The notes beneath the pieces are model-generated. The model was not told the DNA's origin, did not search any database, and saw only the letters and a list, made by a program, of their open reading frames with translations. 64,000 bases of DNA from Roseomonas gilardii subsp. gilardii (GTDB lineage Bacteria > Pseudomonadota > Alphaproteobacteria > Acetobacterales > Acetobacteraceae), in assembly GCF_023078375.1 (NCBI RefSeq), contig NZ_CP095554.1, positions 806,001 to 870,000 on the forward strand, read 5' to 3'. The position numbers were made by a program, and so were the translations under genes. Below are positions 1 to 7,881 of the stretch, piece by piece. Within the stretch, counting starts at the first letter, position 1. Every line of letters starts with the position of its first letter.

Positions 1-159
1 GCCCGCATCCTGCACGAGCCGCGGACGAGCGGTGCCCTCGCCGCCCAGGGCCTCAGCCTGTCCGATGAATCCATGGCGGATTTCGCCGCCTGCATCCGGT
101 CGGAAACCGCGACCTGGGCCCAGGTGATCCGGGAGCGGAAGATCGAGCCGCAGCTCTGA
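1..159 (+). CDS. TctC/Bug-family solute-binding protein, C-terminal fragment
   Basis: The first 52 codons are open in frame 1 and end at TGA; the start lies outside the window. The residues DESMADFAACIRSE followed by TWAQVIRERKIEP match the usual last helix of tripartite tricarboxylate transporter binding proteins (Bug/TctC family), which end in a pattern of aromatic, R-x-E, W and K/R. Such periplasmic proteins deliver carboxylates or other small ligands to TctAB, but most Bug genes are orphans, and no tctAB is visible here. The identification rests on a short C-terminus only. Confidence 0.6.
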   Translation, partial: ARILHEPRTSGALAAQGLSLSDESMADFAACIRSETATWAQVIRERKIEPQL

Positions 160-180
160 CCGTCCCTGCGGCGATCCGGC

Positions 181-256
181 CACCAGCGAACCGGGTCCCG
201 GGCGCGCAGCGTCCTGGCGGATGGCCCCCGGGGAAAGTGGAACCTTCCCCGGGGAC
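181..256 (+). repeat. 3'-terminal fragment of the dispersed structured repeat
   Basis: This stretch between the convergent TctC and TetR genes matches the last ~75 bases of the ~300-base repeat present in full at 18.3, 32.6 and 63.3 kb. It keeps the block ACCAGCGAACCGGGTC, the spacing to GTCCTGGCGGATGG, and the closing G/C-rich hairpin (CCCCGGGGAA arm against TTCCCCGGGG). The 5' two thirds of the repeat are absent. The final hairpin may work as a terminator for the convergent genes; that is inference. Confidence 0.6.
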
Positions 257-277
257 CAAGCGGATCAGGGGCGCCCC

Positions 278-910
278 TCAGGCCGGCAGGCTGGCCGCGA
301 TCAGCGCATGGGCGGAGCTTTCCAGCGAGCGGGAGGCCGCCTCATTGCCCAGAGCGGGGGCGACGGCGAAGGCCCCCTCGATCAGCAGTTGCAGGGAATC
401 GCCCAGCGTGGCGGGGGCGCCGGCCTCGGTGCAGAGGCGGCGCAGCGTCTCGCGCATCGCCTGCTTGTGGTGGTCCGCCACCTGCCGCGCCGGATGCCCG
501 GGATCGGGGAATTCCGCGATGGCGAGGCCCAGCGGGCAGCCCCGGAAACCCGGCGTCAGCACCGTCGCCGCGGCCATGTTGACGAAGGCCAGGAGCCGTT
601 CGCGCGGGGAGAGCGAGTCATCCCCGGTGACGCAGGCCAGCTTCTCCTGCGCCTCGCAGCGTTCCTGCAGGATCGTCTCGATCAGCGCGTCCTTGGAGGG
701 ATAGGCGCGGTAGAGACCCATCTTCGTGGTGCCGGCGACCCGGCAGATCTCGTCCACGCCGGTGGCATGGATGCCCTGGCGATAGAACAGCTCGCGGGCC
801 GCCTCGCGGACACGTTGCGCCACGGGGCGCTTGTCCGGCGGTCCCGCATTCCCGGCAGCATCCCTCTCGGGTTCCCCTTTCGGGGTCTGGCCGGTCCTGG
901 CTTCGCTCAC
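278..910 (-). CDS. TetR/AcrR-family transcriptional repressor
   Basis: 210-residue TetR-type regulator. Residues ~30-77 form the N-terminal DNA-binding domain (AARELFYRQG, then GVDEICRVAGTTKMGLYRAY, the usual TetR helix-turn-helix); the rest is the ligand-binding and dimerisation domain. I chose a GTG start because GGAGG lies five bases upstream; longer in-frame starts would add unstructured residues and run into the control region. It is divergent from an RND efflux operon, the classical arrangement of a local repressor of the pump. An inverted repeat with two ACCGGT cores lies between them and is the likely operator. The inducer cannot be told from sequence. Confidence 0.88.
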   Translation of the reverse strand: MSEARTGQTPKGEPERDAAGNAGPPDKRPVAQRVREAARELFYRQGIHATGVDEICRVAGTTKMGLYRAYPSKDALIETILQERCEAQEKLACVTGDDSLSPRERLLAFVNMAAATVLTPGFRGCPLGLAIAEFPDPGHPARQVADHHKQAMRETLRRLCTEAGAPATLGDSLQLLIEGAFAVAPALGNEAASRSLESSAHALIAASLPA

Positions 911-1031
911 GGCTTCCTCCTTGCCTCCTGCACCTGAACGGGCCGGGCCTGCGAGGGAAGAGAACGACCGAGCCTCGCCGCCGGGCTCCTGGATTGCGCC
1001 CCGGGCCGAGCCATCCCACGGGCCCGACCCC

Positions 1032-1081
1032 TTGCAATGAGACTGACCGGTACGTATCAATAGGTGACGAACCGGTCGGTA
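1032..1081 (+). promoter_or_regulatory. Promoter and TetR-type operator of the RND operon
   Basis: TTGCAA (1032-1037) and TATCAAT (1055-1061), 17 bases apart, make a plausible sigma-70 promoter pointing at the efflux operon. Two imperfect inverted copies of CTGACCGGTACGT / ACGAACCGGTCGGT (about 1043-1055 and 1067-1080) overlap and follow the -10, where a bound TetR dimer would block transcription. The promoter is inferred from similarity to consensus. Binding by the adjacent repressor is inferred from gene order. Confidence 0.55.
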
Positions 1082-1103
1082 TCACCCGACCAGGAGATAG
1101 GTC

Positions 1104-2297
1104 ATGCACCCTCCCGAACGCAAGCCTCTGGTCGCCCTCCTCCTTCTCACCCTGGCGATGGCGGCTCCTTCCCTGCCGCATGCCACCCTGGCGCAGCAGC
1201 CGGGCACCGCACCCCCCGCCGTCACCGTCGCCCAGCCGCTGCGGCGGCAGGTCACCGAGTGGGACGAGCACCTCGCCCGGCTGGAACCCTCCGCCCGCGT
1301 CCAGCTCCGTGCCCGCGTCTCCGGACAGGTGGAGGCGGTGCATTTCCGCGACGGGCAGGTGGTGCGGCAGGGCGACCTGCTCTTCACCCTCGACCGCCGC
1401 CCCTTCGAGATCGCGGTGGACAGCGCCCAGGCCGAGCTGGCCCGCACCCAGGCCCAGCTCGTGCTGGCGCAGCAGGAGGTGGACCGCACCCTGCCGCTGG
1501 TCGGCAGCCGCATCGCCCCGGTGGCGCAGCTCGACGCCCGCCGCGCCGCCCTGGCGGAGGCCGTGGCGCAGCGCGACGCCGCCCAGGCCGCGCTCCGCAA
1601 GGCGCAGCTCGACCTGGAATGGAGCGAGATCCGCGCCCCGATCGGCGGCCGCATCTCCGATCGCCGGGTGGATGCGGGGAACCTGGTGCAGTCGGGCGAG
1701 ACGCTGCTGACCACGATCCTGCGGATCGACCCGATCTATGCCGTCTTCGACGCGCCGGAATCCGACTATCTCCGCCTCGCCCGGCTGGCGCGCAGCGGCG
1801 CGCGGCCCAGCGACCAGCCCACCCGCGCGGACCAGGGCAACCCGGTGGAGATCCGCCTCGCCGACGAGGACGGCTGGGATCACCAGGGGCGCATGGATTT
1901 CACCGACGTGGCGCTGGACCCGCGCAGCGGCACGGTGCGCGCCCGGGCGCTGCTGTCGAACCCGGACCTGTTCCTGACCCCCGGCGTCTTCGCCCGGCTG
2001 CGGCTGCGGACCGGGGCCTCCGACTCCCTGCTGCTGCCCGATGCCGCGGTGGCGGCGGACCAGGCCGAGCGCATGGTGCTGACCGTGGCGCAGGACGGCA
2101 CGGTGGTGCCGAAGCCCGTCTCGCTCGGGCCCCTGGTGGACGGCCTGCGCGTGATCCGCAGCGGGCTGGCGCCGGAGGACCGGGTGGTGGTGGCGGGGCT
2201 GCACCTCGCCCGCCCCGGCAGCCGCGTCACCGCCGAGGCCGGGCGCATCGGCCCCGCCAACGCGCAACTCACGCAGAACCAGACCCAGGCGCGATAG
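1104..2297 (+). CDS. RND efflux periplasmic adaptor (membrane fusion protein)
   Basis: 397-residue adaptor that links an inner-membrane RND pump to an outer-membrane channel. A Sec signal peptide spans residues 1-31 (LLLLTLAMAA core, ending near TLA-QQP). The lipoyl/barrel-sandwich half-motif RVSGQVEAVHFRDGQVVRQG follows, then an alpha-helical hairpin (about 105-165) and the second half-motif IRAPIGGRISDRRVDAGNLV, then beta-barrel and membrane-proximal domains. AGGAGA lies seven bases before the ATG. The gene is followed 27 bases later by the pump. No outer-membrane factor gene is in the window, so a TolC/OprM homologue must be supplied from elsewhere. Confidence 0.92.
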   Translation: MHPPERKPLVALLLLTLAMAAPSLPHATLAQQPGTAPPAVTVAQPLRRQVTEWDEHLARLEPSARVQLRARVSGQVEAVHFRDGQVVRQGDLLFTLDRRPFEIAVDSAQAELARTQAQLVLAQQEVDRTLPLVGSRIAPVAQLDARRAALAEAVAQRDAAQAALRKAQLDLEWSEIRAPIGGRISDRRVDAGNLVQSGETLLTTILRIDPIYAVFDAPESDYLRLARLARSGARPSDQPTRADQGNPVEIRLADEDGWDHQGRMDFTDVALDPRSGTVRARALLSNPDLFLTPGVFARLRLRTGASDSLLLPDAAVAADQAERMVLTVAQDGTVVPKPVSLGPLVDGLRVIRSGLAPEDRVVVAGLHLARPGSRVTAEAGRIGPANAQLTQNQTQAR

Positions 2298-2324
2298 CGC
2301 CGCCAGTGCCGCAGGAGCCGCGCC

Positions 2325-5300
2325 ATGCGCTTCGCCCGCTTCTTCATCGACCGGCCGGTCTTCGCCGCGGTGATCTCCATCGCCATCACCCTGGTCGGCG
2401 GCATCGCCCTGCTGCGCCTGCCGATCAGCGAGTATCCCGACATCGCGCCCCCTACCGTGACGATCACGGCGAACTATCCCGGCGCCTCCGCCGCCACGGT
2501 GGCGGAGACCGTGGCCACGCCGATCGAGCAGGAGGTGAACGGCGTGGAGGGGATGCTCTACCTGAACTCCCAGTCCACGGGCGACGGCAAGCTGTCCATC
2601 AACGTGGTGTTCCGCCAGGGCACCGACGTGGATGCGGCGCAGGTGCTGGTGCAGAACCGCGTCGCCATCGCCGAGCCGCGCCTGCCGGAGGAGGTGCGGC
2701 GGCTGGGCCTCGTGGTGCGCAAGGCCTCGCCCGACCTGATGATGGTCGTGCACATGTATTCGCCGGACGGGTCGCGCGATCAGCAATACGTCTCCAACTA
2801 CGCCACGCTGAACGTGCGCGACCGGCTGGCGCGGCTGGACGGGATCGGCGACGTGCAGGTCTTCGGCGCGCGCGACTATTCCATGCGCGTCTGGCTCGAC
2901 CCGGCCAAGGTGGCGGCGCGCGGCCTCACCGCCGGAGAGGTGGTGGAGGCGCTGCGCCGCGCCAACCTCCAGGTCGCGGCGGGCGGGCTGAACAAGCCGC
3001 CCACCGGCGGGACGGGCGCGGGCTTCGAGCTGAACATCCAGGCGCTGGGGCGCCTCTCCACGCCGGAGCAGTTCGGCGAGATCGTGGTTGCCACCAATGC
3101 GAGCGGCGCCCCGGTGCGGGTGCGCGACATCGCGCGGGTGGAACTCGGCAGCCAGGACTATTCCGTCTCCGCCTATCTGGACAATGCGGTGGCGACGGCC
3201 ATCCCGATCTACCAGCGTCCCGGCTCCAACGCGCTCGCCACCGCCGAGGCGGTGCGCCACACCATGGAGGAGCTGTCGCATTCCTTCCCGCCCGGCATCA
3301 CCTATGGCGTGGTCTATGACACCACCCGCTTCATCGAGCAGTCGATGGAGGCGGTGGTGCACACCTTCGGCGAGGCGGTGCTGCTGGTCGTCGTGGTGGT
3401 GGTGCTCTTCCTGCAATCCTGGCGGGCGGCGCTGATCCCGCTCCTGGCCATCCCCGTCTCGATCATCGGTACCTTCGCCGCCATGGCGGCGCTGGGGCTG
3501 TCGCTGAACACGCTGTCCATGTTCGGGCTGATCCTGGCCATCGGCATCGTGGTGGATGACGCCATCGTGGTGGTGGAGAATGTGGAGCGGCACCTGGCCC
3601 AGGGCGCCACGCCGCGCGATGCCGCCCGCCGCACCATGGACGAGGTGGGCATGGCGCTGGTCGCCATCGCCCTGGTGCTCTGCGCCGTCTTCGTGCCGAC
3701 CGCCTTCATCTCCGGCATCGCCGGCGCCTTCTACGGCCAGTTCGCGGTGACGATCGCGGTGGCGACGCTGCTCTCGGCACTGGTCTCGCTGACCCTCTCG
3801 CCCGCCCTGGCGGCGCTGCTGCTGCGCCCGCATGCGCATGCGGCGCCGCGCGGGCCGCTGTCCTGGATCGGGGCGCCCTTCCGCTGGTTCTTCCGGGGGT
3901 TCAACCGCGTCTTCAACGCGCTGTCGCTGGGCTATGGCGGGCTGACGCGGCGGCTGGTGCGGCTGCCGGTGATCCTGCTGCTGCTCTATGCCGGGCTGCT
4001 GCTGGCCACGGGGCAGATGGTGCGGACCACGCCCACCGGGCTGATCCCGCCGCTCGACCGCGGCTACCTGATCGCCGCCTTCCAGCTTCCGCCCGGCGCC
4101 GCCCTGTCGCGCACCGACGCGGTGATCCGCCGCGCCTCGGAGACGGTGCTCTCCGTGCCCGGGGTGGAGCATGCCATCGCCTTCACCGGCTTCGACGGCG
4201 CCACCTTCACCAACGCACCGAACACGGGCGTGATCTTCGTCGGCCTGAAATCCTTCGAGGAGCGGGCGAAGGAGAGCGTCTCCTACGGCGCCCTCATCGG
4301 CCAGATCCAGGCCAGGCTGGCGCAGGACCGGGAGGCTCTGGCGCTGGTGATCCCGCCGCCCTCCGTGCCCGGCATCGGCACGGGCGGCGGGTTCAAGCTC
4401 TATGTGCAGGACCGGGCCGGGCGCGGGCCGAGGGCGCTGGAACAGGCGACCCAGGCGGTGCTGGCGGCGGCGCGGAAGCATGGCGAGGTCGGCTTCGCCT
4501 TCTCGCTCTTCAACACCGCCACGCCCACCCTGCGGGCGGAGGTGGACCGCACCAAGGCGGAGATGCTGGGCGTGCCGCTGGACCGGGTGTCGGAAACGCT
4601 GTCGGTCTATCTCGGCTCGGCCTTCGTGAACGACTTCAACATCCTCGGCCGCACCTACCGCGTCACCGCCCAGGCGGAGGAGGCGCAGCGCCGCACCCCG
4701 CGCGACGTGGCGCTGCTGCGCACCCGCAATGCCGACGGGCAGATGGTGCCGGTCGGCGCGCTGGCCAGCTTCCGGGACGACAGCGCGGCCTATCGCGTGC
4801 CGCGCTACAACCTCTATCCGGCGGCGGAGATCCAGGGCACGCCCGCGCCCGGCGCCTCCACCGGCCAGGCCATCGCCGCGATGCAGGCGGCGCTGGAGGA
4901 GGCCCTGCCGGACGGCTTCTCCTACGAATGGACGGAGCTGGCCCTGCAGGAGACGACGCAGGGCAACACCGCGCCGCTCGCCTTCGGGCTGGCCGTGGTC
5001 TTCGTCTTCCTGCTGCTGGCCGCCCTCTACGAGAGTTGGCTGCTGCCGCTGGCGGTGGTGCTGATCGCGCCGATGTCGGTGCTGGCGGCGCTGCTCGGCG
5101 TGGTCTGGCGCGGGCTGGACAACAACGTGCTGGTGCAGGTCGGGCTGGTGGTGCTGGTCGGGCTGGCGGCCAAGAACGCCATCCTGATCGTGGAATTCGC
5201 CCGGGCGGCGGAGCGCGACGGCATGAGCCGCTGGCAGGCCGCGGAGGCCGCGGCGCGCACGCGGCTGCGGCCGATCCTGATGACCTCGCTGGCCTTCATC

Positions 5301-5498
5301 CTGGGCGTGCTGCCGCTGGCCGTGGCGACGGGCGCGGGCGCGGAGATCCGGCAGAGCCTGGGCACCGCCGTCTTCGCCGGCATGCTGGGGGTGACCCTGT
5401 TCGGCCTGCTCTTCACCCCGGTCTTCTATGTCGTCGCCAGCGCCATGGCACGGCGCCAGGACCGCCGGGCGGCCGGCGCCGTGGCACCGGCGGAATGA
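2325..5498 (+). CDS. RND efflux pump, HAE-1 (AcrB/MexB) family
   Basis: 1057-residue inner-membrane proton antiporter of the hydrophobic/amphiphilic efflux class, about the length of AcrB. It begins with the typical FFIDRPVFA cytoplasmic/TM1 segment, has twelve hydrophobic segments and two large periplasmic loops. The proton-relay residues are present: D411-D412 in GIVVDDAIVVVEN and K950 in GLAAKNAILIVEF, equivalent to AcrB D407/D408 and K940. It follows the adaptor gene under the same promoter. Likely substrates are antibiotics, dyes or plant phenolics; sequence alone does not decide. No truncation is visible. Confidence 0.95.
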   Translation: MRFARFFIDRPVFAAVISIAITLVGGIALLRLPISEYPDIAPPTVTITANYPGASAATVAETVATPIEQEVNGVEGMLYLNSQSTGDGKLSINVVFRQGTDVDAAQVLVQNRVAIAEPRLPEEVRRLGLVVRKASPDLMMVVHMYSPDGSRDQQYVSNYATLNVRDRLARLDGIGDVQVFGARDYSMRVWLDPAKVAARGLTAGEVVEALRRANLQVAAGGLNKPPTGGTGAGFELNIQALGRLSTPEQFGEIVVATNASGAPVRVRDIARVELGSQDYSVSAYLDNAVATAIPIYQRPGSNALATAEAVRHTMEELSHSFPPGITYGVVYDTTRFIEQSMEAVVHTFGEAVLLVVVVVVLFLQSWRAALIPLLAIPVSIIGTFAAMAALGLSLNTLSMFGLILAIGIVVDDAIVVVENVERHLAQGATPRDAARRTMDEVGMALVAIALVLCAVFVPTAFISGIAGAFYGQFAVTIAVATLLSALVSLTLSPALAALLLRPHAHAAPRGPLSWIGAPFRWFFRGFNRVFNALSLGYGGLTRRLVRLPVILLLLYAGLLLATGQMVRTTPTGLIPPLDRGYLIAAFQLPPGAALSRTDAVIRRASETVLSVPGVEHAIAFTGFDGATFTNAPNTGVIFVGLKSFEERAKESVSYGALIGQIQARLAQDREALALVIPPPSVPGIGTGGGFKLYVQDRAGRGPRALEQATQAVLAAARKHGEVGFAFSLFNTATPTLRAEVDRTKAEMLGVPLDRVSETLSVYLGSAFVNDFNILGRTYRVTAQAEEAQRRTPRDVALLRTRNADGQMVPVGALASFRDDSAAYRVPRYNLYPAAEIQGTPAPGASTGQAIAAMQAALEEALPDGFSYEWTELALQETTQGNTAPLAFGLAVVFVFLLLAALYESWLLPLAVVLIAPMSVLAALLGVVWRGLDNNVLVQVGLVVLVGLAAKNAILIVEFARAAERDGMSRWQAAEAAARTRLRPILMTSLAFILGVLPLAVATGAGAEIRQSLGTAVFAGMLGVTLFGLLFTPVFYVVASAMARRQDRRAAGAVAPAE

Positions 5499-5509
5499 CG
5501 CGCCTCCGG

Positions 5510-5536
5510 CAGGCCCGTCCCCCCCGGACGGGCCTG
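5510..5536 (+). terminator. Stem-loop after the RND operon
   Basis: CAGGCCCGTCC and GGACGGGCCTG form an 11-base-pair perfect stem around a five-C loop, 11 bases after the pump stop codon. There is no T tract, so it is not a textbook intrinsic terminator. It could stabilise the 3' end or act with Rho. The right arm is partly repeated just downstream. Confidence 0.45.
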
Positions 5537-5641
5537 CGGGACGGGCCTGCCGGAAATCGTGATCGCCCTCACCCCCGGCGGCGGTCTGGCGCGACACCGC
5601 CCCGCATGGGCAATGTCACGGAACCTGGCTGGAGCGTGACG

Positions 5642-6211
5642 ATGCCGAGACGGATGCTGGCGATCCTCCCCGCCCTGTTCCTCTGCGCCGGCCTGGTGCG
5701 GGCGGAGGCGGCGGTGCTGGACGGGGTGACCTTCCCCGACACCCAGACGGTCGCCGGCCGCAGCCTGGTGCTGAACGGCACCGCGCTGCGCACCTATTCC
5801 ATCCTGCATGTGCATATCTACGTGGCCGCCCTCTATCTGGAACGGCCTTCCTCCAATGCCGCGCAGATCCTGGGCTCGGACCAGGTGAAGCTGGTCCAGT
5901 TCGTCTTCTCCCGCAACATCGACGCCCCGGATGCCCGCAAGTCCTGGGAAGAAGGGCTGGCCGCCAATTGCCACGCCCCCTGCCGCCTTCAGCCGCAGGA
6001 CGTGGCCCGCTTCCTCGACGCCGTCCCGGCCGTGCACCAGGGGGAAAGCGGCTCCCTGCTCTTCACCCCGGACGGGCTGGACGTCTTCACGGATGGCCGC
6101 TTCATCGGCCGGATCACCGACCCCAACTTCTCCCGCGTCGTGCTCTCCACCTTCATCGGGCCGCAGAGCCTGCTGCCGGATGTCCGCGCCGGGCTGCTCG
6201 GACAGCGCTGA
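5642..6211 (+). CDS. Chalcone-isomerase-like secreted protein
   Basis: 189-residue protein with a Sec signal peptide (MPRRMLAILPALFLCAGLV, cleavage near RAEA). The mature part fits the bacterial chalcone-isomerase-like family: GVTFPDTQTVAGRSLVLNG, then YSILHVHIYVAALYLE, SRNIDAPDARKSWEEG and a C-terminal FIGRITDPNFSRVVLSTFIG strand region. Bacterial members have the open beta-sandwich fold; most have no known catalytic role and some are proposed to bind fatty acids. I chose the ATG seven bases after GGAG. It stands between the efflux operon and the phosphodiesterase operon with its own short leader, so its partners are unclear. Confidence 0.75.
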   Translation: MPRRMLAILPALFLCAGLVRAEAAVLDGVTFPDTQTVAGRSLVLNGTALRTYSILHVHIYVAALYLERPSSNAAQILGSDQVKLVQFVFSRNIDAPDARKSWEEGLAANCHAPCRLQPQDVARFLDAVPAVHQGESGSLLFTPDGLDVFTDGRFIGRITDPNFSRVVLSTFIGPQSLLPDVRAGLLGQR

Positions 6212-6266
6212 TCCCGCACGGCAGGCGGAAGCGACGGCACCGGACGGTTTCGGCCGGTTGCCAAAA

Positions 6267-6294
6267 TGTCACCCGATCGTCACCTGAGTATCAC
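6267..6294 (+). promoter_or_regulatory. Candidate PHO box: three direct repeats with 11-base period
   Basis: TGTCAC, CGTCAC and TATCAC begin at 6267, 6278 and 6289, exactly 11 bases apart. PhoB binds tandem TGTCA-type heptamers with this 11-base spacing. The first unit, TGTCAC, agrees with the consensus; the second and third each depart from it at the start. The array lies ~55 bases before the phosphonate/phosphodiester hydrolase, a gene class often induced by phosphate starvation. PhoB control is inference from spacing, motif and gene content. Confidence 0.5.
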
Positions 6295-6348
6295 GGCCGC
6301 GTCGTGCTGGGCGACTAAGCCGCCCGCCGAACACGTTCGGATCGGCTC

Positions 6349-7881
6349 ATGGCGTCTCAGCGTAATGTCCTTCTCATCGTGGTGGATCAGTGGCGGGCGG
6401 ATTTCATGCCCGTGCTCGGCGCGGATTTCCTGCGCACGCCGAATCTCGACCGGCTGTGCCGCGAGGGCGTCACCTTCCGCAACCATGTGACCACGGCGGT
6501 TCCCTGCGGCCCGGCCCGCGCCAGCCTGCTGACCGGCCTGTACCTGATGAACCACCGTGCGGTGCAGAACACCGTGCCGCTCGACGCGCGCCACATGAAC
6601 CTGGGTAAGGCGCTGCGCGGCGTGGGCTACGACCCGGCGCTGATCGGCTACACCACCACCACGCCGGACCCGCGCACCACCAGCCGCAACGACCCGCGCT
6701 TCTCCCTGTTGGGCGACCTGATGGACGGGTTCCGCAGCGTCGGCGCCTTCGAGCCCTCGATGGACGGCTATTTCGGCTGGCTGGCGCAGAAGGGCTATCC
6801 CCTGCCGCCGAAGCGCGATGACATCTGGCTGCCGGAAGGCATGGACGACGTGCCCGGCGCCACCGACCGGCCCAGCCGCATCACCGCCGATCTCTCCGAC
6901 ACCGCCTATTTCACCGAGCGCGCCCTGACCTATCTCAAGGGCCGCGGCGGCAAGCCCTGGTTCCTGCATCTCGGCTACTACCGCCCGCATCCGCCCTTCA
7001 TCGCGCCGGAACCCTACAACCGCATGTACCGGCCGGAGCAGATGCCCGCCCCGGTGCGCATGCCACACTGGCGGGAGGAAGCGGCGCAGCACCCGCTGCT
7101 CGATTTCTACCTGCATGGCGTCCAGCGCGGCTCCTTCTTCCACGGCGCCGGCGGCGCGGCGAACGAGATGGAGGAGGCGGAGATCCGCCAGATGCGCGCC
7201 ACCTATGCCGGGCTGATCTCCGAGGTCGATGCCGCGCTGGGCGAGGTCTTCGCCCATCTCGACGCCACGGACCAGTGGAGGAACACACTCATCATCTTCA
7301 CCTCCGACCATGGCGAGCAGCTCGGCGACCACTACCTGCTCGGCAAGATCGGCTTCCATGACGAGAGCTTCCGCATCCCCCTGGTGGTGGTGGACCCGGA
7401 CGCCCCGGAACAGGCCGGCCGCATCGAGAGCGCCTTCACCGAGAGCGTGGACGTGCTGCCCAGCATCATCGACTGGCTGGGCGGCGAGGTGCCGCGCGCC
7501 TGCGACGGGCGCTCGCTCCTGCCGCTGCTGCGCGGCCGTCGCCCCGCCGACTGGCGCGAGCATCTCTTCTACGAATACGATTTCCGCGATGTCTACTACT
7601 CGCACCCCGAGGCGCCGCTGGGCCTCGGCATGGATGACTGCTCGCTCTGCGTGGTGCAGGACGAGCAGTGGAAATACGTCCACTTCGCGGCGCTCCCGCC
7701 CCTCCTCTTCAACCTGGAGGAGGACCCGAACCAGTTCGTGAACCTGGCCGACGATCCGGCCCATGCGGCCATCGTCGCGGATTACGCGCAGCGCGCCCTG
7801 TCGCACCGCATGCGCCATGCCGAGCGCACCCTGACGCATTACCGGTCCACGCCCCAGGGCCTGGAGGAGAGACGCCGATGA
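6349..7881 (+). CDS. Phosphonate monoester hydrolase / phosphodiesterase (sulfatase superfamily)
   Basis: 510-residue alkaline-phosphatase-superfamily hydrolase. It matches rhizobial/Burkholderia phosphonate monoester hydrolases: NVLLIVVDQWRADF at the start, PNLDRLCREGVTF, and VPCGPARASLLTGLYL around C53. C53 sits in a C-x-P-x-R motif and should be oxidised to formylglycine, the nucleophile. TSDHGEQLGDH supplies late metal ligands. Characterised relatives cleave phosphonate monoesters and phosphodiesters and are promiscuous toward sulfates; a true sulfatase is the alternative. The stop overlaps the ATG of the first binding protein (ATGA), so it heads an ABC importer operon. It probably acts on imported ester, since no signal peptide is visible. 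A formylglycine-generating enzyme is not in the window. Confidence 0.82.
   Translation: MASQRNVLLIVVDQWRADFMPVLGADFLRTPNLDRLCREGVTFRNHVTTAVPCGPARASLLTGLYLMNHRAVQNTVPLDARHMNLGKALRGVGYDPALIGYTTTTPDPRTTSRNDPRFSLLGDLMDGFRSVGAFEPSMDGYFGWLAQKGYPLPPKRDDIWLPEGMDDVPGATDRPSRITADLSDTAYFTERALTYLKGRGGKPWFLHLGYYRPHPPFIAPEPYNRMYRPEQMPAPVRMPHWREEAAQHPLLDFYLHGVQRGSFFHGAGGAANEMEEAEIRQMRATYAGLISEVDAALGEVFAHLDATDQWRNTLIIFTSDHGEQLGDHYLLGKIGFHDESFRIPLVVVDPDAPEQAGRIESAFTESVDVLPSIIDWLGGEVPRACDGRSLLPLLRGRRPADWREHLFYEYDFRDVYYSHPEAPLGLGMDDCSLCVVQDEQWKYVHFAALPPLLFNLEEDPNQFVNLADDPAHAAIVADYAQRALSHRMRHAERTLTHYRSTPQGLEERRR

Noticed and set aside
618-5597. A 1659-codon open frame on the minus strand opposite the efflux operon
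   Set aside because: It is antisense to two clear genes and its product is His/Arg/Gln-rich without any domain, a usual result of codon bias in GC-rich DNA.
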